Source: UBA1425 sp051881715 (GTDB lineage: Bacteria; Bacillota; Clostridia; Oscillospirales; Acutalibacteraceae). From it: a DNA stretch of 5,038 nt. The notes under the pieces are model-generated. The model did not search any database and had not been told where the DNA came from. It saw only the letters and a program-made list of their open reading frames with translations. The stretch covers positions 1-5,038 of the forward strand of contig JBJEQK010000002.1 in NCBI GenBank assembly GCA_051881715.1. The letters are read 5' to 3'. The position numbers and the translations under genes are program-made. Positions 1-5,038 of the stretch are shown here, piece by piece; the first letter of the stretch is position 1; each line of letters opens with the position of its first letter.

Positions 1-1848
1 AACGCCGAGTACGTCACCATGGATTCCGGTACCGGCTGTGTCCACACCGCCCCCGGCTTCGGTGCCGACGACTACCAGACCTGCATGCGCTACGGCATGG
101 AGCTGGTGGTTCCCGTGGACGACTATGGCCGCCACACCGCCTACGCCGGCAAGTACGAGGGTCTGACCACCGACAAGTCCAACCCCGTCATTCTGGAGGA
201 TCTGAAGCAGAGCGGCATGCTGTTCGCCTCCGAGGACATCGTCCACTCCTACCCCCACCACGACCGCTGCAAGAAGCCCGTCATCTTCCGGGCCACGCCC
301 CAGTGGTTCTGCTCCGTGGAGTCCTTCAAGGACAAGGCCATCGAAGCCATCGAAAACGTCCAGTGGTTCCCCGCATGGGGCGGCGACCGGATGGTCAGCA
401 TGATCCGCGAGCGCGCCGACTGGTGCATCTCCCGCCAGCGCCGCTGGGGTCTGCCCATCCCCGTGTTCTACTGCGACTGCTGCGGCAAGCCCGTGTCCAC
501 CCCCGAGTCCATCGAAAAGCTCTCCGGCCTGTTTGACGAGTACGGCTCCAACATCTGGTTTGAGAAGGATGCCATGGAGCTGGCTCCCGAGGGCTTCACC
601 TGCCCCCACTGCGGCGGCAAGACCTTCACCAAGGAGAAAGACACCCTGGACTGCTGGTTTGACTCCGGCTCCACCCACTACGCTTCCCTGATGCACGACA
701 ATCCCGAGCTGTGGCCCGCCGACGTCTACATTGAGGGCGCCGACCAGTACCGCGGCTGGTTCCAGTCCAGCCTGTTGACCAGCGTGGGCGCACTGGATCA
801 GGGTGCTCCCTTCCGGCAGGTTCTGACCCACGGCTGGACCGTGGACGGCCAGGGCCGGGCCATGCACAAGAGCCTGGGCAACGGCGTGGACCCCGCCGAC
901 CTCATCAAGGAATACGGCGCCGACATCGTCCGCCTGTGGGCCGCCTCCTCCGACTACCACGCAGACGTGCGCTGCTCCAAGGAGATCTTCAAGCAGATCG
1001 CCCAGAACTATCTGAAATTCCGCAACACCGCCCGCTACTGCCTGGGCAACCTGAATGAATTCGACCCCAACAATCTGGTTCCCGCCGACCAGATGGAGGA
1101 GCTGGACAGATGGGCGCTGACCAAGCTCAATGAGCTGATTGCCGTCTGCCGCAAGGCCTACAACGGCTACGAGTACCATGTGGTCACCCACGCCATCAAC
1201 GATTTCTGCGTTGTGGAGCTGAGCTCCTTCTACCTGGACATCCTGAAGGACCGGCTGTATTGCGAGGAGAAGGACGGCCTGCGCCGCCGTTCCGCCCAGA
1301 CCGCCCTGTACCTGATCGTGGACGCCATGGCAAAGCTGTTCGCTCCCATCCTGGCCTTCACCTGCGACGAGATCTGGCAGTCCATGCCCCACGCCGACGC
1401 CGACGACAAGCGGAACATCCTGCTCAACCAGATGCCCACGGACTGCGCCGCCTATACCCTGGACGATGCTGCCATGGCCAGGTGGGACACCGTCATGAAG
1501 CTGCGCCAGGACGTCAACGGCGTTCTGGAGAAGGCCCGTGCCGACAAGAGAATCGGCAAGGCACTGGAAGCCCACGTCAGCCTTCAGAGCGGCGATGAGA
1601 GCCTGCGCAGTGCCTGCGAGGGTGTGAACCTGGCAGAGATCTTCATCGTCTCCAGCTGCGCCTGGGCCGCTCCCGAGGAGGGTGCCGAGGTGTCCTGCGG
1701 AACCAACTTCCCTGCCCTGACCATCGGCGTCTCCGAGGCCAAGGGCACCAAGTGCCCCCGCTGCTGGATGCACTCCGAGCACGCCAACGAAGAGGGCCTA
1801 TGCCCCCGCTGCGCCGCTGTCATCGCAAAGATGGATATCGAGCTGTAA
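1..1848 (+). CDS. ileS: Isoleucyl-tRNA synthetase, C-terminal 615 residues (5' end outside window)
   Basis: Cytoplasmic class I synthetase that charges tRNA-Ile with isoleucine and clears misactivated valine. The frame is open from base 1, so the start lies upstream; bacterial IleRS is usually about 900-1050 residues, so roughly the first third is missing. Visible parts, numbered from base 1: the end of the CP1 editing domain with GTGCVHTAPGFGADDY (10-25), where H15 and D24 match the editing His and Asp known from E. coli IleRS; DWCISRQRRWG (140-150); a connective zinc knuckle with Cys 158/160/161 and 201/204; WFDSG (219-223); the KMSKS-loop equivalent AMHKS followed by LGN (287-294); the helical anticodon-binding domain; and a C-terminal zinc ribbon CPRCW...CPRC (Cys 585, 588, 601, 604), typical of bacterial-type IleRS. 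The KMSKS loop is non-canonical at two positions but keeps the catalytic second Lys. High GC3 throughout. Identification is secure. Confidence 0.97.
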   Translation, partial: NAEYVTMDSGTGCVHTAPGFGADDYQTCMRYGMELVVPVDDYGRHTAYAGKYEGLTTDKSNPVILEDLKQSGMLFASEDIVHSYPHHDRCKKPVIFRATPQWFCSVESFKDKAIEAIENVQWFPAWGGDRMVSMIRERADWCISRQRRWGLPIPVFYCDCCGKPVSTPESIEKLSGLFDEYGSNIWFEKDAMELAPEGFTCPHCGGKTFTKEKDTLDCWFDSGSTHYASLMHDNPELWPADVYIEGADQYRGWFQSSLLTSVGALDQGAPFRQVLTHGWTVDGQGRAMHKSLGNGVDPADLIKEYGADIVRLWAASSDYHADVRCSKEIFKQIAQNYLKFRNTARYCLGNLNEFDPNNLVPADQMEELDRWALTKLNELIAVCRKAYNGYEYHVVTHAINDFCVVELSSFYLDILKDRLYCEEKDGLRRRSAQTALYLIVDAMAKLFAPILAFTCDEIWQSMPHADADDKRNILLNQMPTDCAAYTLDDAAMARWDTVMKLRQDVNGVLEKARADKRIGKALEAHVSLQSGDESLRSACEGVNLAEIFIVSSCAWAAPEEGAEVSCGTNFPALTIGVSEAKGTKCPRCWMHSEHANEEGLCPRCAAVIAKMDIEL

Positions 1849-1867
1849 TTACTCAATACGCGATAGC

Positions 1868-1900
1868 AAAAGCACCAGCCCGAAAGGGTTGGTGCTTTTT
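1868..1900 (+). terminator. Intrinsic terminator of ileS, probably bidirectional
   Basis: A 14-bp stem (1868-1881 with 1886-1899, one G-T wobble) closes a GAAA tetraloop and runs into a T tract at 1896-1900. It lies 19 nt after the ileS stop codon. On the minus strand the same stem also ends in TTTT, so it can also stop transcription arriving from the convergent minus-strand cluster, whose last gene ends at 2000. Confidence 0.93.
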
Positions 1901-1999
1901 GCATCATTATAAAGAAGAAATACTCAACAGATTATTCGGAAAATTTGATTGCTGCTATGAATGAATAGGCATACAATTATCAGTTTCCGTATAAACAGG

Positions 2000-2380
2000 T
2001 TAGTCCTTGTTTTTGCGAAGTGCATTTGTGACCGCTTCTTCAATCAGCTTTTCCTCTGCATATGCATCTAAATAGGCTTCACTGAAGCTTTTCTTGCTCT
2101 GTGACGATGTTCTGCTCCCGTTCCCATCAGGTGAAAAAATAGCAGGCAACGAAAACGCCAGTCCAGCAGTCATCAAGCACCAGGCTATGCTCTCATACTT
2201 CTCATACATACGCGCAAACGCATAGATTCCCAAAAGAAGCGCAAAAACGGATGTGATTATTTTCCAAGCACTTCCAGAAGTAAAACCACAAATACATACG
2301 ACAATGCCGCAGACAAACAATAAAATAGCAACCGCCCAGAAACCTATCGTAAACAATTCTTCAATTGTTTCAAACATCAT
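2000..2380 (-). CDS. Small three-helix membrane protein of unknown function
   Basis: I do not recognise a family. The 126-residue product has three hydrophobic segments at about residues 12-33, 40-57 and 64-82, then a hydrophilic tail (83-126). That tail begins with a Ser/Gly-rich linker and ends in a charged, probably helical stretch (about 98-126, rich in Glu, Ala and Lys). It has no signal-peptide cleavage motif and no Cys-His metal motif, although Cys 24, 29 and 31 cluster inside the first helix. The ribosome-binding sequence AAAGGTGAT sits directly upstream. Two ATG codons are adjacent (2378-2380 and 2375-2377), and the second has the better 7-nt spacing, so the true protein may be 125 residues. 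It follows the repeat-protein gene by 50 nt on the same strand, with a candidate terminator in that gap. Coding status rests on the RBS, the hydrophobic pattern and the absence of a better frame. Confidence 0.75.
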   Translation of the reverse strand: MMFETIEELFTIGFWAVAILLFVCGIVVCICGFTSGSAWKIITSVFALLLGIYAFARMYEKYESIAWCLMTAGLAFSLPAIFSPDGNGSRTSSQSKKSFSEAYLDAYAEEKLIEEAVTNALRKNKD

Positions 2381-2390
2381 ATCACCTTTC
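2381..2390 (-). promoter_or_regulatory. Ribosome-binding site of the small membrane protein
   Basis: The minus strand reads GAAAGGTGAT immediately before two tandem ATG codons. AGG is 4 nt from the first ATG and 7 nt from the second, which favours initiation at 2377 or mixed initiation. Confidence 0.6.
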
Positions 2391-2391
2391 T

Positions 2392-2426
2392 AAAAACAGG
2401 CTTTTACGGGAATGCTTCCCAAAAGC
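2392..2426 (-). terminator. Candidate intrinsic terminator after the repeat-protein gene
   Basis: Read on the minus strand, GCTTTTGGGAA (2426-2416) pairs with TTCCC and AAAAGC (2412-2408 and 2405-2400). This gives an 11-bp stem with a 2-nt bulge and a GCA loop. CTG and five T residues (2396-2392) follow. It lies 4 nt past the stop codon of the repeat protein and ends close to the RBS of the membrane-protein gene, so it could end or attenuate transcription between the two. An overlapping alternative hairpin exists (see findings). Confidence 0.55.
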
Positions 2427-2430
2427 ATTG

Positions 2431-3615
2431 TTATGCAAACAGGTCAAGCTGTGCTGTGAAACAGATGTAACTGCCAACACCACCAAAGTGCTCAGCAACC
2501 AAATCCTCACTCAGCAGTTCAGGAGCACCGATAATCTTGTTGCTCTGTTCAGGGGTAAGTACGCTCTGAAGATATTCCATGGGCGCAGCCAATTCCGCCT
2601 CAGAAACCTGCCAGCAGGTAGTTACGAGCATGGAGTCATCATACACTTCAAGAACTCTGAATAACTGCGAAGGCACAGCGATTTCTGCTCCGGGATAGAC
2701 TCTCTCAGCGCTGATATGGGTCAGATACACCGGAATATACTCGTTCCGAACAACATCCCAGATCAGGTAAATCTTTTGACCGCCTTGGTCAACCGTAAAG
2801 AAAACATCATTCACCGTGACAAAGCCAGTTTCTTCTTGGTTGACATATTCATATCCGACGACCTCGTAGCCATCATTGTCAAACAACTGGCCAACTTCCC
2901 GCAAATTCAGCGTTGAATTTAAGACAGCTTGCTTGGTAACACCGCAGACTGTTGCTTCACCATGCGCAGGAGGCAGACAGTCTTCTGCAATATAGACAGG
3001 GACATATCGATTATCCCCGCCATCAAAGGACAGATTCACATCGTAGGAAACAGCCGACTCTCCAGCTGCATCATAATGCAGCACATCATTCAGAATGCCT
3101 CCAGCATAGTTATCAACCTCATAGTTATTGTAAATCACTTCGCCGCCTGCGTAATTTGCAACAATACAATTATTGTTTTCCACGACGCCACCGGAATAGT
3201 TCCAAACCATGCTATCGTTGTTAACAACGACGCCACCCTCTTTATTGGATACGAAATTGTTGTTAGTTATTACCTCACCATAGTTTTCATTGACGCAAGC
3301 CTCTTCACCGTTCTGAACAATAACACCGTTGTTGGTCGTTACAATAGCTTTGTTTTCTGTCACCTCGCCATTGTTGATGTCTACCAAGTAGTCATTCTGT
3401 GACACAACGCCATTGTTTTCATCGACGACTGCGTCGAAGGAATTCTGAACAACCACTCCGTTATTAACCTTAATTACGCCATTGTTAACATCAACCGTGC
3501 CATTGTTTTCTGCCATCTCACCGTCATTGGTGATAGCCAGTGCAGACATAGGCAGTGTGGCTAGAAGAGCAGCCAACATTAGTAAAACAGTTGCTTTCTG
3601 AAATGCCTTTTTCAT
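2431..3615 (-). CDS. Secreted protein with an Asn-Asn-Gly solenoid-like repeat domain
   Basis: This 394-residue product has no family I can name with certainty. A Sec signal peptide covers residues 1-27 (MKK, a Leu/Ala-rich core, cleavage after ALA). Residues about 37-173 form a continuous series of 7-9-residue units of the type NNGxVxx alternating with NxxxxVxx. The pattern suggests a beta-solenoid with stacked Asn and Val positions (inference). The C-terminal part (about 185-394) is non-repetitive and beta-rich; NRYVPVYI (202-209) and NEYIPVYL (291-298) mark a possible internal duplication. Residues about 242-287 (DNDGYEVVGYEY... to IYLIW) faintly resemble InlB-type B repeats. There is no lipobox, LPXTG motif or C-terminal membrane helix, so release or non-covalent attachment to the envelope is likely. 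The start is well fixed: AAGGGAG lies 8 nt upstream and the signal peptide begins there. Function is unknown; adhesion, a surface layer, or a binding partner of the neighbouring DUF6273 protein are guesses. Confidence 0.88.
   Translation of the reverse strand: MKKAFQKATVLLMLAALLATLPMSALAITNDGEMAENNGTVDVNNGVIKVNNGVVVQNSFDAVVDENNGVVSQNDYLVDINNGEVTENKAIVTTNNGVIVQNGEEACVNENYGEVITNNNFVSNKEGGVVVNNDSMVWNYSGGVVENNNCIVANYAGGEVIYNNYEVDNYAGGILNDVLHYDAAGESAVSYDVNLSFDGGDNRYVPVYIAEDCLPPAHGEATVCGVTKQAVLNSTLNLREVGQLFDNDGYEVVGYEYVNQEETGFVTVNDVFFTVDQGGQKIYLIWDVVRNEYIPVYLTHISAERVYPGAEIAVPSQLFRVLEVYDDSMLVTTCWQVSEAELAAPMEYLQSVLTPEQSNKIIGAPELLSEDLVAEHFGGVGSYICFTAQLDLFA
3097..3507 (-). repeat. Region coding the tandem Asn/Gly-rich repeat units
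   Basis: Codes residues 37-173 of the secreted repeat protein. The units are degenerate at DNA level, though on the plus strand the word GCCATTGTT recurs near 3366, 3409, 3477 and 3498, reflecting conserved NNG codons. The first sub-array (residues about 37-124) has units beginning NNG or NYG with a 14-16-residue double unit. The second (about 125-173) has units beginning KEGG, YSGG, YAGG and YAGG spaced 15 residues apart. Confidence 0.85.
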
Positions 3616-3623
3616 ACGTATTT

Positions 3624-3630
3624 CTCCCTT
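3624..3630 (-). promoter_or_regulatory. Ribosome-binding site of the repeat protein
   Basis: AAGGGAG on the minus strand, 8 nt before the ATG at 3615. It supports translation starting exactly at the signal peptide. Confidence 0.8.
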
Positions 3631-3683
3631 GAATCAAAATGTAGAAGTTTGTATTTACCCTTTCCAAGGACATATGCAGAACG

Positions 3684-3710
3684 AAAAATGAAATACCATA
3701 CCGTATTTCA
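3684..3710 (-). terminator. Candidate intrinsic terminator after the DUF6273 gene
   Basis: On the minus strand TGAAATAC (3710-3703) pairs with GTATTTCA (3696-3689) around a 6-nt loop, giving an 8-bp AT-rich stem followed at once by five T residues (3688-3684). It starts 8 nt past the DUF6273 stop codon. The low-GC stem suggests partial rather than complete termination. I see no convincing promoter between it and the repeat-protein gene at 3615. Confidence 0.55.
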
Positions 3711-3718
3711 AATTTACA

Positions 3719-4414
3719 TCATCCAAGTTTTGAAAGATCAACCCAGATTGCAGGGCGGACACCTGCGTCATAATAGTTCAGAGGAACGCCCTTCTCGTTA
3801 ATTGTCACTTCTGTCGTGACATAAGCGGCGGTTGTACGGTCTTCACCGGGACTGCGCAGCCAATACCAGCAAGTTCCATCCTTGGTGCGTCTTGCACCGC
3901 AGGACACTGCATACTCTGTGGGAACGCCCTTCAGCAGCCGTGCTTCCTTCAAAAAACGGCTCGCTTCCGAAATGCTCAGGACGAAAACCTTGTCTTCGGT
4001 GTCTTCTCCTGCACTGGTTTTATAAACAGGATTCTTTTCTGCCCGAAGAATCGATGTCACAATGGCATCCTGCTCAGAAGAAGAAAATGCACTCTCGTAG
4101 AAATCATCATTCATCCAATCCCGCAGTGTGCAGCGATCCCAGGTCAGAGAAGCCCAGCTCTCATTATACGCTCCGGAGAAAAGTGCATATTTGCTGAGCA
4201 GAAGAGCAGTTTCATCGTTGACCGAAAGAACATACCATTCAATCGGTTCAGCGCCATTCATAAAGATATCATCCTGTTCATAGGAACCAAACTTGATTGT
4301 ATCTCCTGCCCGAAGCTCCTTTGCCGCATCAGCTCGTCCTGCAAACATAGGGACGACCACAGCCAGCAGCAAAATCGCCATAACTGCATTTCTCAAAACC
4401 GACTTCCTTTTCAT
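3719..4414 (-). CDS. Secreted DUF6273-type domain protein
   Basis: The product is 231 residues. A Sec signal peptide spans residues 1-30 (KRK, a hydrophobic core at 11-25, cleavage after ADA). The mature part carries a run of motifs that I recognise as the DUF6273 pattern common in gut Clostridia: IKFGSYEQD (40-48), EPIEWYVL (56-63), LLLSKYAL (71-78), TWDRCTLRDWMN (91-102) with an AFS (109-111), KVFVLSISEA (142-151), WYWLRSPG (183-190) and GVRPAIWVDL (218-227). It is close to a single complete domain with nothing after it. The late WLRSPG/VRPAIW signature recalls C-type-lectin-like folds, which would fit ligand or carbohydrate binding outside the cell, but the role is not established. A longer frame begins at 4450; I chose 4414 because AAGGAGGG sits 8 nt upstream and the signal peptide starts there. 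It is the first gene behind the strong divergent promoter. Confidence 0.87.
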   Translation of the reverse strand: MKRKSVLRNAVMAILLLAVVVPMFAGRADAAKELRAGDTIKFGSYEQDDIFMNGAEPIEWYVLSVNDETALLLSKYALFSGAYNESWASLTWDRCTLRDWMNDDFYESAFSSSEQDAIVTSILRAEKNPVYKTSAGEDTEDKVFVLSISEASRFLKEARLLKGVPTEYAVSCGARRTKDGTCWYWLRSPGEDRTTAAYVTTEVTINEKGVPLNYYDAGVRPAIWVDLSKLG

Positions 4415-4421
4415 TGTATTG

Positions 4422-4429
4422 CCCTCCTT
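4422..4429 (-). promoter_or_regulatory. Strong ribosome-binding site fixing the DUF6273 start
   Basis: AAGGAGGG on the minus strand, 7-8 nt before the ATG at 4414. It rules out the upstream in-frame ATG at 4450, which has no such site and would place 12 extra residues before the signal peptide. Confidence 0.88.
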
Positions 4430-4445
4430 GTTATATAAGTTATAT

Positions 4446-4461
4446 TCCACCTATAAGTGGA
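4446..4461 (-). promoter_or_regulatory. 16-bp near-perfect palindrome at the predicted transcription start (candidate operator)
   Basis: The plus strand reads TCCACCTATAAGTGGA: 5-bp arms TCCAC/GTGGA around CTATAA, with the central TATA also symmetric. With the TATAAT box at 4469-4474 the expected start is near 4462, so the palindrome covers about +2 to +17. It could be a repressor site for the adjacent XRE-family protein, or a 5'-terminal RNA hairpin. The site is visible; the function is inferred. Confidence 0.5.
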
Positions 4462-4468
4462 TAAAACA

Positions 4469-4497
4469 ATTATAAGCAATAATTATTCCTATGTCAA
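4469..4497 (-). promoter_or_regulatory. Perfect consensus housekeeping promoter for the minus-strand cluster
   Basis: On the minus strand TTGACA (4497-4492) and TATAAT (4474-4469) are separated by exactly 17 bp. Both hexamers match the sigma-70/sigma-A consensus at all six positions. It faces the DUF6273 gene and predicts a 5' leader of about 48 nt. Such an intrinsically strong promoter is usually kept in check by a repressor. Confidence 0.92.
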
Positions 4498-4512
4498 GTT
4501 GATTTTCCGCTT

Positions 4513-4539
4513 TAAGATGGTTTTTTGTTCAGCATCTTA
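4513..4539. promoter_or_regulatory. Inverted repeat in front of the regulator gene (candidate operator)
   Basis: TAAGATG (4513-4519) and CATCTTA (4533-4539) are perfect 7-bp inverted arms separated by 13 bp, so their centres lie 20 bp apart, about two helical turns. This suits a dimeric DNA-binding protein. The repeat ends 4 bp before a TACAAT box (4544-4549) that could be the regulator's -10 element, a position compatible with autoregulation. Confidence 0.4.
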
Positions 4540-4556
4540 CGGCTACAATATTCCCT

Positions 4557-4562
4557 GAGGTG
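4557..4562 (+). promoter_or_regulatory. Ribosome-binding site fixing the regulator start
   Basis: GAGGTG lies upstream of the ATG at 4569, with 8 nt between GAGG and ATG. An in-frame GTG at 4560 is the last G of this same site and so is unlikely to be the start. Confidence 0.75.
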
Positions 4563-4568
4563 AACGGA

Positions 4569-4895
4569 ATGGAATTGGATTATTCAGAGATTGGCAGGAG
4601 AATCGCAAGGCGGCGAAAAGAATTGGGACTTCGTCAGATTCAGGTCTGTGAAAAGGCCGGAATCAACGACAAATACCTTTCCTGCATCGAGCGCGCCACC
4701 TCTATCCCCTCCCTGGAAGTAATCATGAAGCTGGCAATCGCCCTGGATACAACACCTGATGAGTTTCTCACCGGCAGCATCCGGTACGAGGATGAAGAGT
4801 GGAAGGATATCGCAGAATTATTGAGAGGTATGAATTCCCAGCAGCTCAATCTTGCCAAAAGCTTTTTATCCTGGCTGTCAGAACAGCAGATGTGA
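4569..4895 (+). CDS. XRE-family helix-turn-helix transcriptional regulator
   Basis: A 108-residue single-domain DNA-binding protein of the Cro/C1 (HTH_3) family. The HTH domain covers about residues 5-60: IGRRIARRRKELGLRQIQV leads into the helix-turn-helix, with the recognition region around NDKYLSCIERATSIPSLE and a closing helix ending in TTPDEFL. The acidic, helical C-terminal part (about 70-108, EEWKDIAELL...SWLSEQQM) has no enzymatic motif and could mediate dimerisation. I chose the ATG at 4569 over the GTG at 4560 because GAGGTG is the ribosome-binding site. It is transcribed divergently from the secreted-protein cluster, with two dyad sequences and a consensus promoter between them, so it probably regulates that cluster and itself (inference). 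The family assignment is secure; its targets and signal are unknown. Confidence 0.93.
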   Translation: MELDYSEIGRRIARRRKELGLRQIQVCEKAGINDKYLSCIERATSIPSLEVIMKLAIALDTTPDEFLTGSIRYEDEEWKDIAELLRGMNSQQLNLAKSFLSWLSEQQM

Positions 4896-4952
4896 CCCGC
4901 CCGCCGACCGGCTCAAACCCGCAGAAAATAATTCGTTTTTTGAAAATAATGC

Positions 4953-4980
4953 TTGACATTTTGGCAGTCCGTGGTATAAT
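4953..4980 (+). promoter_or_regulatory. Consensus promoter of the tRNA-Thr gene
   Basis: TTGACA (4953-4958) and TATAAT (4975-4980) are both full consensus matches, with a 16-bp spacer. The expected start near 4987 leaves a leader of about 14 nt before the tRNA at 5001, typical for a stable-RNA gene. It lies 57 nt after the regulator's stop codon; I see no convincing terminator between them. Confidence 0.92.
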
Positions 4981-5000
4981 ACTCTCGTTCCGCGTGAGTC

Positions 5001-5038
5001 GCCGGTATAGCTCAGTCGGTAGAGCAGCTGATTTGTAA
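5001..5038 (+). tRNA. tRNA-Thr(UGU), 5' half, cut by the window end
   Basis: The first 38 nt fold as a tRNA 5' half: acceptor strand GCCGGTA (5001-5007), TA at positions 8-9, D-stem GCTC/GAGC (5010-5013 with 5022-5025), D-loop AGTCGGTA, anticodon 5' strand GCTGA (5027-5031), and loop TTTGTAA (5032-5038). The anticodon is TGT at 5034-5036, reading the Thr codon ACA. The 3' half lies beyond the window, so the T arm and CCA end cannot be checked, and further tRNA genes may follow from the same promoter. Confidence 0.93.

Noticed and set aside
2929..3402. A long plus-strand open frame lying antisense to the Asn/Gly repeat region.
   Set aside because: It is an expected shadow of the biased, repetitive minus-strand gene. 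It has no ribosome-binding site or recognisable domain, while the minus-strand frame has a signal peptide, a good RBS and regular repeats.
3097..3507. Short recurring DNA words (GCCATTGTT) that could suggest a CRISPR array.
   Set aside because: Spacing is irregular, copies are degenerate, and the words coincide with NNG codons inside an open reading frame with a signal peptide. No cas gene is present.
3638..3667. A possible minus-strand promoter TTGGAA-18-TACATT ahead of the repeat-protein gene.
   Set aside because: Each hexamer matches only 4 of 6 consensus positions, which is near chance in this AT-rich gap. The gene may instead depend on read-through from the strong promoter at 4469-4497.
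4521..4549. A plus-strand promoter for the regulator with TACAAT at 4544-4549.
   Set aside because: The -10 box matches 5 of 6, but no acceptable -35 box lies 16-18 bp upstream (only TTTTTT), and the resulting leader would almost abut the ribosome-binding site. It is left as a possibility, not listed as a feature.
4898..4925. A GC-rich stretch containing GACCGGCTC, resembling the 3' acceptor end of a tRNA-Thr or a terminator stem after the regulator.
   Set aside because: There is no T-arm consensus before it, the possible stem GCCG/CGGC leaves only a 2-nt loop, and no T tract follows directly. The resemblance is probably chance.

Overview
The window looks like chromosome from a moderately GC-rich anaerobic Firmicute. 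An Oscillospiraceae/Ruminococcaceae-type gut clostridium is my best guess, inferred from the style of the isoleucyl-tRNA synthetase, the secreted DUF6273 protein and the Asn-Asn-Gly repeat protein. No species can be named from the sequence alone.

Layout: (1) 1-1848, plus strand: the C-terminal two thirds of ileS, strongly GC-rich at third codon positions, closed by a strong hairpin terminator at 1868-1900. (2) 2000-4414, minus strand: three genes of visibly lower GC. In transcription order they encode a secreted DUF6273-type protein (3719-4414), a secreted protein whose N-terminal half is an Asn/Gly-rich solenoid-like repeat (2431-3615), and a small three-helix membrane protein (2000-2380). 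Each of the two gaps between them holds a candidate intrinsic terminator, so the cluster may be read in graded or independent units. (3) 4415-4568: a divergent control region. It carries a perfect TTGACA-17-TATAAT promoter for the minus-strand cluster, a palindrome at its predicted transcription start, and a second inverted repeat with 20 bp between half-site centres in front of the regulator gene. (4) 4569-4895, plus strand: a 108-residue XRE-family helix-turn-helix regulator. (5) 4953-5038: a consensus promoter followed by the first 38 nt of a tRNA-Thr(UGU) gene cut by the window edge.

How they may work together (inference): the regulator could repress itself and the divergent cell-surface/secreted cluster through the dyads between them. 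The cluster sits between two housekeeping loci (ileS and a tRNA gene) and differs from ileS in base composition, so it reads as an accessory insert. The most unusual element is the Asn-Asn-Gly repeat protein at 2431-3615. No integrase, transposase, CRISPR array or rRNA is visible.
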